From contig CAKOLL010000001.1 in the NCBI GenBank assembly GCA_934096295.1, positions 124,001-188,000 of the forward strand: a DNA stretch of 64,000 bases, in the 5' to 3' direction. Origin of the DNA: an uncultured Bacilli bacterium (lineage in GTDB: Bacteria > Bacillota_I > Bacilli_A > RF39 > UBA660). Positions 1-8,570 of this stretch are shown one piece after another (position 1 is the first letter of the stretch; the number at the start of each line of letters is the position of its first letter). The notes beneath the pieces are model-generated. The model was not told where the DNA came from and did not search any database. It saw only the letters and a program-made list of their open reading frames with translations. Both the position numbers and the translations under genes were made by a program.

Positions 1-1526
1 TCCTTATCTATTAAAATTGTTGTAAAGTCTGCAACATCGATATTTTCACTACGGGCATAATAAACTATCTCACTGGCAAGAACTCGTTCCATCCTTTCTT
101 TAAAATAACCTAAAGTATTTTTATACATATTAATATACTTGTTATCCATAAGCATGTAGTATAATACTTTGTGACTTGCTTTTTGATATTTTGTTAATTT
201 AACTTTTTTTAGATTTTCATTTTCACTTACACGCTCAATCTTTTTAGGTGCCTCTTTTAAATTAGTTTTTAAAACATCAATATCAATTGCATAATCTTTG
301 CTTATTTTAGATAAAATTATCTCTTTTGTCAAGTCATCTTGGTTATTTATACTATTAATAACCTCTTTAACATAGGTTATTAAATCTTCCATGTTACTTA
401 AATTTTTATTTCTTTTTAAGAATTCTATTTTAAAATCAATATATTTTATAGCATTATTGATATTATTTTGCATGGCTTCAATGCCAAATTTTTCTAGGTA
501 TTCGTCTGGATCTTTGGCTCCGCTTAGACGGATTACTTTGGTATCTATTCCATGATTAATTAACGTCTCTCCATTTTTAACGGTTGCATCTTCTCCGGCA
601 GAATCATTATCAAGCATTAATATTATTGGTACTCTAAGCCTTTTTAAAATATCTATTTGTTCATTTGATAATGCTACCCCCATTAGGGCTATGACATTTT
701 TAAATCCTTTAGCACTCATTTTAATAGCATCCATATTACCTTCTACTACTATGGCGCATTTGTTATCTCTAATATAATTTTTAGCATTATGATAGTTAAA
801 TAGTAAACTACTTTTCTTAAATATTTCTGTTTCTTTGGTATTTAAATATTTGGCAGTGTTATTCTCACCATTAAAAATTCTGCCTGTAAAACCTACGACT
901 TCTCCTTTTAAGTTTTCGATGGGAATAACTATTCTATTTATAAATGTATCATAAATATTTTCATTTACTTTATTAATTAATCCTAATTTATTTAATGTAT
1001 CTACATCCCATTTTTTTTTAGATGCTAGTTTAAAAAATGTATCTTTAGATTCACCAGCATATCCTAGTTTAAATTCTTTTATAATATCTTCTGTTATACC
1101 TCGTTTAAGTAAATATTCTCTAGCTTTGGTGCCATCAATAGTATTTATGTTATTCAAATAATATTTCATGGCATAATCATATATTTCATAATCTTTGCTA
1201 TATTTATTATCTGTATTTGTTTCATAATTATAGTTTTTTAAATTATAACCAATTTTTTTAGCAACAATATTTAATGCTTCTACAAAAGAAACATTTTCAT
1301 ATTTCATAATGAATGAAAATACGTTTCCACCAGTTCGACATGTAAAACAGTTAAATATTTGTTTTTCTGGGGATATTATTAAAGATGGAGAGTGATCACT
1401 ATGAAAAGGACATAAGGCCACATAGTTTTTTCCTTTTTGTGAAACTTGTAAATAGCCTGATATAATGTCCACGATATTTGTTCTACTTCTTATTTCATTA
1501 ATTTCTTCATTACTTATATAAGCCAT
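1..1526 (-). CDS. dnaG: DNA primase DnaG, 3' end beyond window
   Basis: Synthesises RNA primers for replication. Translating from the ATG at 1526 gives an N-terminal CHC2 zinc finger with Cys39, His42, Cys60 and Cys63 (C-x2-H-x17-C-x2-C), then the primase core. The TOPRIM domain shows VVEGNMDAIK (family EGFMDVI-like, metal-binding Glu) near 721-760 and LDNDSAG near 605-625, the two acidic metal sites. About 508 codons are visible; the helicase-interaction C-terminus is cut by the window start, so the gene is partial here by position, not broken. It has its own promoter just upstream. In Firmicutes rpoD usually follows dnaG; that is expected beyond the edge but not seen. The family assignment is secure. 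Confidence 0.97.
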   Translation of the reverse strand, partial: MAYISNEEINEIRSRTNIVDIISGYLQVSQKGKNYVALCPFHSDHSPSLIISPEKQIFNCFTCRTGGNVFSFIMKYENVSFVEALNIVAKKIGYNLKNYNYETNTDNKYSKDYEIYDYAMKYYLNNINTIDGTKAREYLLKRGITEDIIKEFKLGYAGESKDTFFKLASKKKWDVDTLNKLGLINKVNENIYDTFINRIVIPIENLKGEVVGFTGRIFNGENNTAKYLNTKETEIFKKSSLLFNYHNAKNYIRDNKCAIVVEGNMDAIKMSAKGFKNVIALMGVALSNEQIDILKRLRVPIILMLDNDSAGEDATVKNGETLINHGIDTKVIRLSGAKDPDEYLEKFGIEAMQNNINNAIKYIDFKIEFLKRNKNLSNMEDLITYVKEVINSINNQDDLTKEIILSKISKDYAIDIDVLKTNLKEAPKKIERVSENENLKKVKLTKYQKASHKVLYYMLMDNKYINMYKNTLGYFKERMERVLASEIVYYARSENIDVADFTTILIDK

Positions 1527-1563
1527 AACATTCCCCTTTATCCCCTTGTTAAAAATCGTACCT

Positions 1564-1592
1564 ATTATAACACTATTTCTTATAATTTGCAA
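1564..1592 (-). promoter_or_regulatory. sigma-A type promoter of dnaG
   Basis: On the minus strand TTGCAA (1587-1592), a 17-base spacer and TATAAT (1564-1569) lie about 38 bases before the dnaG start. Spacing and -10 are consensus. Seen directly; activity is inferred. Confidence 0.75.
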
Positions 1593-1663
1593 ACAATTTC
1601 ACGCAAATTATTTATTTTTTTGTCGATTAGTTACTTTTCACTGTTTTTTAATATGATTCATAA

Positions 1664-1691
1664 CAAAAAGAATAATCCTTAACAGATTATC
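1664..1691 (-). terminator. intrinsic terminator after the rnfD-like gene
   Basis: On the minus strand GATAATC, a 7-base loop and GATTATT form a 7-bp stem (one G-T pair) at 1671-1691, followed by CTTTTTG. It separates the rnfD-like gene from dnaG. Confidence 0.6.
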
Positions 1692-1701
1692 CTGAGGTTT
1701 A

Positions 1702-2514
1702 TTAAATATTAAACTTTTTAGATAGAAATTGGTTATATATTATACTTGCAATGGCAATACTTAATATCATTCCATAGTAAACATTAATAAAATGCATAAA
1801 TATAAAACCTAATATGCCAATTGCTAATCCATAAATTAACATTGATTTTTTTAACATTGGACTTTTATTAGACCAATTAGAAATTAATAATAAGGATAAA
1901 ATGGCATTACCTGATGTAAGAAATGAATATTCTTTAAATATTATGCTTAATATTACAAAAATAGATATTCCCGATGCACTTATAAGATATTTGTAATTGT
2001 TTGTAAATGCTAAAACGATTGCTATTATTATTCCTAGTATAATTGAGGTTGAACCAATACCACCGATATTTCTACCCCACAGTAAATCCATAATGGTAAA
2101 TGAATAAATATTAGAAATTTCGGCAGGATTTGAAAAATCTTTTAATAATGAAAATATTAAAATAACTACAGCAATATTATAGTATTTTCTAAATAATAGA
2201 AATAAAAACATAACAAAAAAATATACTAAAGGATTTGTATTAAAGGGTAAAAATAAAGGTATTACAAATAAACTTAAAAATGTTAAATCAAAAGTAATTT
2301 TCTTTTTTAAGATTTTATTTGTTAAAATATATGCTAATAGGGTTAGAATTAAAAAATAGATTATTTTAAAAATTAGAAAAAAATTAATAAGGTTCTTAAT
2401 ATATAAGATTATTCCATTTTTATATATGGCATATAAATATAAAGGCATTAAACAAATTATATATTTTATTATATCTTTTTTTAAATTATCTTTATTATGA
2501 AAAAATACATCCAT
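1702..2514 (-). CDS. RnfD/NqrB-like membrane subunit, reduced
   Basis: A 270-residue protein with about eight hydrophobic segments. The central stretch RNIGGIGSTSIILG resembles the conserved PGSIGETS-type loop of RnfD/NqrB electron-transport subunits, and it lies directly after an RnfC-like gene with a 1-base TAATG overlap, which supports the assignment. RnfD proteins normally exceed 300 residues and carry a covalent-FMN threonine in an SGAT-type motif; I do not find a clear equivalent here. No RnfA, B, E or G genes are in the neighbourhood. It may be a relic or a repurposed membrane partner of the RnfC-like protein. Weak sequence identity makes this a family-level call only. Confidence 0.6.
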   Translation of the reverse strand: MDVFFHNKDNLKKDIIKYIICLMPLYLYAIYKNGIILYIKNLINFFLIFKIIYFLILTLLAYILTNKILKKKITFDLTFLSLFVIPLFLPFNTNPLVYFFVMFLFLLFRKYYNIAVVILIFSLLKDFSNPAEISNIYSFTIMDLLWGRNIGGIGSTSIILGIIIAIVLAFTNNYKYLISASGISIFVILSIIFKEYSFLTSGNAILSLLLISNWSNKSPMLKKSMLIYGLAIGILGFIFMHFINVYYGMILSIAIASIIYNQFLSKKFNI

Positions 2515-3602
2515 TACTTATTTAACACTTCCTTTAAATTTATGCCACATGGACAAACATAACTGCATAGACCACATTTTATACATTTATCAATATTTTT
2601 ATTTGACAATGGATTAATATGAACTGGGCAGACATTTAAACATTTGCCACATTTTATACATTCATTTTTAACAATTTCTTTTTTACTCATGATATTTATA
2701 CTTTTTACATCACTTGTTATAACAAAGTTATCTAAATCTTTTATTTCAAAACCTGTCATAAGACCATTTACGATACATCTATAATTAGAACTTTTTATTA
2801 AAATATATTTATCTAAGATATCTTTTAATAAAGTATTTTTTTTAACTCTTAGAACTTTGCTTTCTTTTATTTCATCACCAGATATTGTTATGATCATCGT
2901 CGAACTTACTTTTCCTTTAAATAAATTATATATATATACAATGTCTTTGATAGATAAATACAGGGTATTACCTTTGATATTTAGTTTTTGTTTTAGGAAT
3001 GTCTCATTTTCTAATAAGTATTCATCTTTAATAATTGATAGTTTTATTTCTGGATAGGAACCAATTGTATTTAAACATTCATCAATTATAAATGCATCTG
3101 TACTTTTTATAATTAACATGTTGTTTTCAGAATTATATATTGTTAAAAGTTTATTAAAAAAATCTAATATATCGGTGATATTTTCTTTAAACAAATATAT
3201 TTCATTATATACGTATGGCTCATCATTTATAGCAGAGACGATGATGTTATCAAACTTTTTACTACTTTTAAATTTACCAAATAAATATTTGTTAGGTTCT
3301 AGTAGCTTTAAAATATTAGGAATAGTTATTTTAGTTTTTATTTTATCATCTTTAATGTATTCTCTGTAATCATTTTTTATCACTACTGTATTTTTAGTTT
3401 TACCTAAGATATTACTTTTTTTTACTCCGAGTACATAACCTGATACCGATGAAGCAATTTTATCGGCGATTATTTGATTTTTATATATATAGTCATTTTG
3501 TTTAACATATAATTTGCTAGCTGGGATATATATATAGTCAGGATTTAAAAAATAAGTTATATTTTTATTTGGAACAATATCTTTATTCTTTTCTAGTATC
3601 AT
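2514..3602 (-). CDS. RnfC-like iron-sulfur protein, short form
   Basis: A 362-residue protein. The N-terminus (about 1-80) looks like the barrel-sandwich region of RnfC (SKLYVKQNDYIYKNQIIADK, then SSVSGYV). The C-terminus holds two ferredoxin-type clusters, CIKCGKCLNVCP and CIKCGLCSYVCP, enough for two [4Fe-4S] centres. The middle retains SAINDEPYVYNE, like the INGAECEPY segment, but the preceding glycine-rich GGAGFPTHVK nucleotide loop of RnfC is absent. The protein is also shorter than typical RnfC (over 430). It can probably carry electrons but may not bind NADH/FMN in the usual way. The start overlaps the end of uvrC by 20 bases, so it is likely co-transcribed with uvrC. Confidence 0.7.
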   Translation of the reverse strand: MILEKNKDIVPNKNITYFLNPDYIYIPASKLYVKQNDYIYKNQIIADKIASSVSGYVLGVKKSNILGKTKNTVVIKNDYREYIKDDKIKTKITIPNILKLLEPNKYLFGKFKSSKKFDNIIVSAINDEPYVYNEIYLFKENITDILDFFNKLLTIYNSENNMLIIKSTDAFIIDECLNTIGSYPEIKLSIIKDEYLLENETFLKQKLNIKGNTLYLSIKDIVYIYNLFKGKVSSTMIITISGDEIKESKVLRVKKNTLLKDILDKYILIKSSNYRCIVNGLMTGFEIKDLDNFVITSDVKSINIMSKKEIVKNECIKCGKCLNVCPVHINPLSNKNIDKCIKCGLCSYVCPCGINLKEVLNK

Positions 3603-5367
3603 CTTGCAACCTACTTTCTAAATATTTTTTTAAATTTGTGACAACATTCATTGGTACGATTTGGCTTAATTCTTGAATACTTGCTTCATTCATTTTTTTT
3701 ATGCTTCCATATTTTTTTATAAGCTCTTTTTTCCTTACGCTTCCTATACCTTCGATGTTATCAAGAACACTTGCAATACTACCTTTGCTTCGTATTTGTT
3801 TATGATAATTTATGGTATATCTATGTACCTCGTCTTGGATTCTAGTTAAATAATGAAATATATCACTCATTCTTGGAATTTCAATAACCTCGAGAGTGTC
3901 GCCATCTATTAGTTCATTGGTGCGGTGGTGATCATCTTTACGAAGACCACAAACTTTTATTTTTAAATGAAGTTCATCAAGGACGGTTTTACAAGCATTA
4001 ATTTGATTTATGCCTCCATCTACTAAAATTAAATCTGGCATTTCTAAGTTTTCTAACATACACCTATAATATCGACGATATATAACCTCACGCATAGTGT
4101 TGTAGTCATCATTTTTATCTACGGAAACTTTATATTTACGATATTCGTTTTTAGCAGGCTTACCATTTTTAAAAACTACCATACCTGATACAGCAAAGGA
4201 ACCAAAAAGATTAGAGTTATCAAATGAGTCTATTCTATCTAAAACGCTCAGATTAAGTAATTTTCTTAACTCTTCGTTTGCTAATACGCTTCTTTTTTCA
4301 TCATTTTTTATAATAGTCATTTCTTGTTCTAATGAGATTGTAGCATTAGCATTTGCCATATCTAAAAGGTTTTTCTTTTTGCCTTTTAAAGGAGTATATA
4401 TTTTAGTTTTTAAAATGTTAGATAGTATTTCATTATTTAAGTTATTTCCCACCAAAATTTCTTTGGGAATTTCATGTCTTTCATAAAATTTTAAAATATA
4501 TGAATTAACCTCATCTTCTAAGTTACTTATTAAATAAAACTTATCGTTATTTCCTCCGACGATTTTACCATTTCTAATAAATAATATTTGAACAGATACA
4601 ATTCCATCTAAGGCATCATACCCTACGACATCTCTATTTATATAATCATGCAATTCTACTTTTTGCTTATCAAGTACTATTTTTATATAATCAAGTTCTT
4701 TTTTTAATTCTAAAGCTGCTTCAAAATTTAAATTCATACTAAAAGCATTTATTTTACTAGTTATCTTGTCGATTAAAATCTTATCATTTCCTCGTAAAAA
4801 CTCTAAGATGTCTTTTTCCATTTGTTCTAAAGACTTTTCATTAACATTTTTTTGACAATATCCTAAACATTCTCCGATATGATAATACAAACAGACATTT
4901 TTAGGCATTCCTTCACATTTTTTTAAGGGATAAAGTCGATTTATTAAATTGACAATTTTTCTTGCAGCATAAGCATTGGGATATGGACCAAATAAAAGTT
5001 TTTTATCTTTTTTCTTTACACTTAAATATCTTGATACTTTTAATTTGGGATAAGGCTTTTTAATATATTCTATGTATGGATAACTTTTGTCATCTTTAAG
5101 TAAAATATTATATTTTGGATCATATTCTTTAATTAAATTTAATTCTAAAATGAAAGCCTCTTGTTCTGTAGAGGTCGTTATATAAGTAAAATCTACGACT
5201 TCACTAACCATTTTAGCAGTTTTTCCCGTTACATTTCCTTTAAAATAACTATTTACTCTTTTATATAAATCTTTGGCTTTTCCAACGTAAATAACAGTAT
5301 TGTTTATGTTACGCATTTGATATGAGCCAGGTAAATGGGGAATGGTTTTTAACTTTTCTTTTAACAT
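3583..5367 (-). CDS. uvrC: excinuclease ABC subunit C
   Basis: Makes the two incisions in nucleotide excision repair after UvrAB recognition. It has 594 residues, a normal length. Domains in order: GIY-YIG nuclease (about 12-90, PGSYQM...VIYVGKAKDLYKR), the Cys-rich segment (GECLGYC), a UVR motif (NFEAALELKKELDYI) near 205-235, the RNase H-like C-terminal nuclease (IDSFDNSNLFG...VVF and LILVDGGINQI), and a helix-hairpin-helix (LDNIEGIGSVRKKELIKKYG). A GGAGG ribosome site (5374-5378) precedes the ATG at 5367. First gene of a probable uvrC-rnfC-rnfD unit. Confidence 0.97.
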   Translation of the reverse strand: MLKEKLKTIPHLPGSYQMRNINNTVIYVGKAKDLYKRVNSYFKGNVTGKTAKMVSEVVDFTYITTSTEQEAFILELNLIKEYDPKYNILLKDDKSYPYIEYIKKPYPKLKVSRYLSVKKKDKKLLFGPYPNAYAARKIVNLINRLYPLKKCEGMPKNVCLYYHIGECLGYCQKNVNEKSLEQMEKDILEFLRGNDKILIDKITSKINAFSMNLNFEAALELKKELDYIKIVLDKQKVELHDYINRDVVGYDALDGIVSVQILFIRNGKIVGGNNDKFYLISNLEDEVNSYILKFYERHEIPKEILVGNNLNNEILSNILKTKIYTPLKGKKKNLLDMANANATISLEQEMTIIKNDEKRSVLANEELRKLLNLSVLDRIDSFDNSNLFGSFAVSGMVVFKNGKPAKNEYRKYKVSVDKNDDYNTMREVIYRRYYRCMLENLEMPDLILVDGGINQINACKTVLDELHLKIKVCGLRKDDHHRTNELIDGDTLEVIEIPRMSDIFHYLTRIQDEVHRYTINYHKQIRSKGSIASVLDNIEGIGSVRKKELIKKYGSIKKMNEASIQELSQIVPMNVVTNLKKYLESRLQDDTRKE

Positions 5368-5387
5368 ACTTGACCTCCGTTAAATAT

Positions 5388-5423
5388 ATTATACTACAAA
5401 TTTAAAGATTTTTACGATATAAT
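5388..5423. promoter_or_regulatory. divergent -10 elements, uvrC and YigZ-like gene
   Basis: The 76-base gap carries TATAAT on the minus strand (5388-5393, for uvrC) and TATAAT on the plus strand (5418-5423, for the gene at 5444). Neither has a good -35. The two promoters would overlap face to face, so transcription in one direction may interfere with the other. Confidence 0.5.
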
Positions 5424-5443
5424 TATAAAGAAAGGAAAAAATT

Positions 5444-5791
5444 ATGAAACTAATAAAAACTAATAGCGTTGAAATTAAAAAATCTAAATTTATGGCTTAC
5501 CTTTATGAAATTGATGATATAAATGATGTTAAAAATATTTTGGAAAACTTAAGATGCGAACATAAAAAAGCAAGACATGTTGTTTATGCTTATAAATTTG
5601 AAAATACTGCTGGAAAAAGTGATGATAAGGAACCTAGTGGTACCGCAGGGACTCCATTATATAATTTACTTGAGATGAATAATCAAAAAAATAGATTAAT
5701 TGTGGTTGTAAGATATTTTGGTGGTATTAAACTTGGAGCTGGACCTTTAATGAGAGCATATAAAAATGCTGGTGTTAGTGTTTTAGACTAA
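5444..5791 (+). CDS. YigZ/IMPACT N-terminal domain protein (UPF0029), short
   Basis: 115 residues matching the N-terminal domain of YigZ/IMPACT proteins: KKSKFMAYLYEI, the KKARHVVYAY segment, SDDKEPSGTAGTP and VVRYFGGIKLGAGPLMRAY, the family's most conserved stretches. Bacterial YigZ is about 200 residues with a second ferredoxin-like domain; this one stops right after the first domain. The stop lies inside a strong terminator hairpin, so the short form looks like the real end rather than a sequencing break. Function of the family is uncertain (linked to translation and stress in eukaryotic IMPACT). Ribosome site AAAGGA precedes the ATG. Confidence 0.85.
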   Translation: MKLIKTNSVEIKKSKFMAYLYEIDDINDVKNILENLRCEHKKARHVVYAYKFENTAGKSDDKEPSGTAGTPLYNLLEMNNQKNRLIVVVRYFGGIKLGAGPLMRAYKNAGVSVLD

Positions 5792-5810
5792 TCCAGCATT
5801 GTTTTATTTT
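5765..5810. terminator. bidirectional terminator between convergent genes
   Basis: AATGCTGG (5765-5772) pairs with CCAGCATT (5793-5800); T-rich sequence follows on the plus strand (GTTTTATTTT) and also, more weakly, on the minus strand. It overlaps the 3' end of the YigZ-like gene and sits just past the thioredoxin stop, serving both. Confidence 0.75.
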
Positions 5811-6091
5811 ATAAATTCTATAATTTCTTCTTTTGTTTTAAAACCAATGGTCTTTTTTAATTCTTTGCTGTTTTCAAAAAGAATTAATGTTGGAATACTC
5901 ATTATTCCATAACTACGTGATAACTCATCAAACATATCAACATTTACTTTTAAAACATCAATATCTGTTAATTCTTCAAGTATTGGTGCAAGTCTTTTAC
6001 ATGGTCCGCACCAATCAGCATAAAAGTCTACGAGTACTTTTCCTTTTATTAATTCATTAAATTCTTGTTCATTTTCTAAATGTTTAACCAT
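5804..6091 (-). CDS. trxA: thioredoxin
   Basis: A 95-residue cytoplasmic thioredoxin with the full active site WCGPC (about 27-31), preceded by VDFYADW, and the cis-proline loop SIPTLILF. It reduces protein disulfides. It is slightly shorter than the usual 105 residues, lacking only the last part of the C-terminal helix. It starts 1 base after the cvpA stop, so the two form one transcript. No N-terminal signal peptide is present. Confidence 0.95.
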   Translation of the reverse strand: MVKHLENEQEFNELIKGKVLVDFYADWCGPCKRLAPILEELTDIDVLKVNVDMFDELSRSYGIMSIPTLILFENSKELKKTIGFKTKEEIIEFIK

Positions 6092-6092
6092 A

Positions 6093-6794
6093 TTATCCCC
6101 CTAACTCAACTTCATTATCGAATACTATCTTTTTATTGTCAATTAGTTTTTGAGCTTCATCTGTTGAAATAACTTTCCAATAAATCATTTGATGAAGAAC
6201 TTTAAAATTGGCATCACTTCTGTCATCATCTTCTTTAAGACTATTAACAATATTATTAATATCTTCTAATGCTAGTGTTGTACTTGTTGTCATTCTTCCT
6301 ATAAATGGGCTTCTTTCTAATAAAACTATTGCTAGTTTGCTTTCCATTACGTATTTTTCTGTTGGTGCTAAATGTAGGAATACAAAACAAAGTAAGAATG
6401 ATACTAATATACCTTCGATTAATCCTAATATTGCTCCGAAAATCTTAGATGGTATTGCAAGGATGACAGTCATTTTTAATAGTTTTTCAATTAGACCTGA
6501 TAAAGTAAGTAATATATTTAATATACAGTATAGAATAACAAATACTACAATAAATGATATCATATTATACATTAATATATTAATAGATGTTATGCCTTCG
6601 AATACTCCACCAAAATTAAAGAATGGTAAATGTTCCATAAGAAAGTTTGCTATTATATCTTTTAAGACATAAGATACCACTAAAATGGCAATGGTACCAA
6701 CTAAAGATACTCCAGTTTTGATAACCCCTCTTTTGAACCCCAAGAATACATATAATAATACGATAAGTATTATAACTGCACTAATTATATTCAT
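6093..6794 (-). CDS. cvpA: CvpA family membrane protein
   Basis: A 233-residue protein with four hydrophobic segments in the first 150 residues and a soluble tail. The N-terminal pattern (YVFLGFKRGVIKTGVSLVGTIAILVVSYVL) matches CvpA/colicin V production proteins, whose role is poorly known. The open frame extends to 6866, but the ATG at 6794 (MNIISAV) has an AAGGAGAG ribosome site 8 bases before it and removes a 24-residue non-conserved leader, so I chose it. Co-transcribed with trxA, divergent from rnhC. Confidence 0.82.
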   Translation of the reverse strand: MNIISAVIILIVLLYVFLGFKRGVIKTGVSLVGTIAILVVSYVLKDIIANFLMEHLPFFNFGGVFEGITSINILMYNMISFIVVFVILYCILNILLTLSGLIEKLLKMTVILAIPSKIFGAILGLIEGILVSFLLCFVFLHLAPTEKYVMESKLAIVLLERSPFIGRMTTSTTLALEDINNIVNSLKEDDDRSDANFKVLHQMIYWKVISTDEAQKLIDNKKIVFDNEVELGG

Positions 6795-6885
6795 TTTTTC
6801 TACTCTCCTTATATTTATTATATTATAAATATTTCCAAAAATAAAGATTAAATTACATAAATTCATTATTTATTTTAATGCAAAC

Positions 6886-6915
6886 TAGACAATAATATCT
6901 ACATTATGATAAAAT
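6886..6915 (+). promoter_or_regulatory. probable promoter of rnhC
   Basis: TAGACA (6886-6891), 18-base spacer, TAAAAT (6910-6915), 23 bases before the ATG; a GAAAGGG ribosome site follows. Confidence 0.45.
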
Positions 6916-6938
6916 ATGCTATATGAAAGGGAAAAAAT

Positions 6939-7877
6939 ATGACAATAGTTTTTAAAGTTAGCGATAATATTAAAGCTAAAATGATAAAATATTATGAAGA
7001 TTTAAAAAGAGATAAAACTCCACCATACGCTATATTTCAAGCTGAAGAAGGTGGTACAATTATTACTTTATATGAATCTGGTAAGGCAATGTTTCAAGGC
7101 GTTTCAGCAGATATTGATGCAAATATTTGGATTGATATGGAAAAGAAATTTAATGGAAGAATTATAGATATTAAGACAGGAAAAGATAAAAATACTAATA
7201 AAGATTCTAAGGAGAAAACAACTTTTAATTATGACTCATTTAATACGATTGGGTCTGATGAGGTTGGTACTGGTGATTATTTTGGGCCAATTGTTGTGGC
7301 ATCTTCATTCGTTACAAAAGATGATGTTTCATTTTTACACGATCTTAAAGTTACCGATTCAAAGAAAATAACTGATGATTACATAAAAAAGATTGCACCA
7401 GTTATAATGGAGAAAATTCCCTACTCGGTTTTTATACTAAGTAATATAGAGTATAATAAACTTGATCATGAAAAAGTTAATATGAATAAAATTAAAGCTA
7501 TTTTGCATAATAAGGTTTTACTAAATTTGGTAGAAAAGAACTATCCTTATGAAAAAATCATTGTTGATCAATTTACTCCCCCTAAAAATTACTATGGCTA
7601 TTTATCAGATGTAAATAATAAAGTTACAAATATTACTTTTACTCCGAAGGCTGAAGAACAATGTTTAAGTGTTGCATGTGCATCTATTATAAGCAGATAT
7701 GTTTTCTTACGTGAAATGTATAAGATAAGTCAAGAATTAGGGTATGAAATACCTAAAGGTGCCGGAGTTAATGTAGATGAATTTGCTAAAAAAATAGTTA
7801 ATGAAAATGGATTAGGAATATTAAAAAAATATGCAAAGTTAAATTTTAAAAATACAGATAAAATAAAAAGCAACTAA
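6939..7877 (+). CDS. rnhC: ribonuclease HIII
   Basis: Cleaves the RNA strand of RNA-DNA hybrids. 312 residues: an N-terminal TBP-like substrate-binding domain (about 1-85, including the FQGVSADI turn) and the RNase H2/H3 catalytic domain. The hallmark GSDEVGTGDYFGP carries the first catalytic Asp-Glu pair; KVTDSKKI and the later CASIISRY region supply the rest of the site. The length equals the Firmicutes family. Stands alone on the plus strand, divergent from cvpA, with its own promoter and terminator. Confidence 0.95.
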   Translation: MTIVFKVSDNIKAKMIKYYEDLKRDKTPPYAIFQAEEGGTIITLYESGKAMFQGVSADIDANIWIDMEKKFNGRIIDIKTGKDKNTNKDSKEKTTFNYDSFNTIGSDEVGTGDYFGPIVVASSFVTKDDVSFLHDLKVTDSKKITDDYIKKIAPVIMEKIPYSVFILSNIEYNKLDHEKVNMNKIKAILHNKVLLNLVEKNYPYEKIIVDQFTPPKNYYGYLSDVNNKVTNITFTPKAEEQCLSVACASIISRYVFLREMYKISQELGYEIPKGAGVNVDEFAKKIVNENGLGILKKYAKLNFKNTDKIKSN

Positions 7878-7905
7878 TTTATTTAGAATTTAGTTACTTT
7901 TTTTG
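7869..7905 (+). terminator. terminator of rnhC
   Basis: AACTAA and TTAGTT form a 6-bp stem, extended by AG/CT after one mismatch, followed by seven T residues (7898-7904). The stem includes the rnhC stop codon. Confidence 0.55.
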
Positions 7906-7963
7906 CTTTGAATTTTAGTTAACTTTTAACTTGTTTATCTCAGAAATAGATAAGTTTGTTATT

Positions 7964-8083
7964 TCACTTATTTCTTTTGGCGAATACTTTTTCAAAAGCA
8001 TTTTTTAATCTTATTCCTATTAGGGCTAAGACTATTAAAATTGCCATTAATATAGTCATTATTGTTTTACTTTTTGTATTCAT
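7964..8083 (-). CDS. small membrane peptide, 39 residues
   Basis: A short frame of 39 codons starting at an ATG with a GAAGGA ribosome site 5 bases upstream. The product begins MNTKSKTIM, has one hydrophobic segment (about residues 8-25, TILMAILIVLALIGI) and ends in basic residues, the pattern of a single-pass small membrane protein. It overlaps the end of the alkyltransferase frame by 17 bases. No family recognised; the ribosome site and membrane-like composition are the only support. Confidence 0.4.
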   Translation of the reverse strand: MNTKSKTIMTILMAILIVLALIGIRLKNAFEKVFAKRNK

Positions 8084-8570
8084 TATATCCTTCTTTCTTT
8101 AGTAAACTTATTTTATTATGTAAACCTCCGCCGAAACCTACGAGCTTTTTCTTACTACCTATTACCCTGTGGCATGGAATTATAATACATATTGGATTTC
8201 TTCCGACGGCTCCCCCTACAGCTTGCGAAGACATTTTTTCTATGTTTCTTTTTTTAGCTATAGAGTCTGCTATATCTTTATAACTAATTGTTTTACCATA
8301 AGGTATTTGTTTTATATATTCAATTACATCCATAGTAAAATTGCTTAAATTATATAACTTGTATTTTGGTGTAAAATCTGGAATATCTCCCTTAAAATAG
8401 ATATCTAACCATTTCTTAGTTATGGCAAATAATTCAAGATTCTTAAACTTTGAATCTTTGTTTACTAAATCCTTGGAATTTCAAAACACTAACTTTTTTA
8501 AGTATTCTCCATCCGATTCCATAATGATGTCACCAAAGTCATCTGGTGTTTTATAAATACACTTATACAT
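8067..8570 (-). pseudogene. ogt: O6-alkylguanine-DNA alkyltransferase, in-frame TGA
   Basis: Direct repair enzyme that moves an alkyl group from guanine O6 to its own cysteine. Read from the ATG at 8570, one continuous frame encodes a full-length 167-codon Ogt interrupted only by a TGA at codon 30 (8481-8483). Upstream: YKCIYKTPDDFGDIIM; just after the stop come the N-terminal domain motif KKWLDIYFKGDIPDFTP, then PYGKTISYKDIA and the catalytic PCHRVIG. The conserved amino acids beyond the stop show recent loss or a sequence error. Restart at 8333 (MDVIEYI) would give an 88-residue catalytic domain, the part usually annotated, but no good ribosome site supports it. Its start overlaps the upstream dehydrogenase stop by 8 bases. 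Confidence 0.8.

Noticed and set aside
8481..8483. UGA read as tryptophan (Mollicutes code), which would make ogt intact
   Set aside because: UGA ends several genes, including 43569-44294 where it overlaps the next ATG, and no long gene contains an internal TGA, so the standard bacterial code applies.
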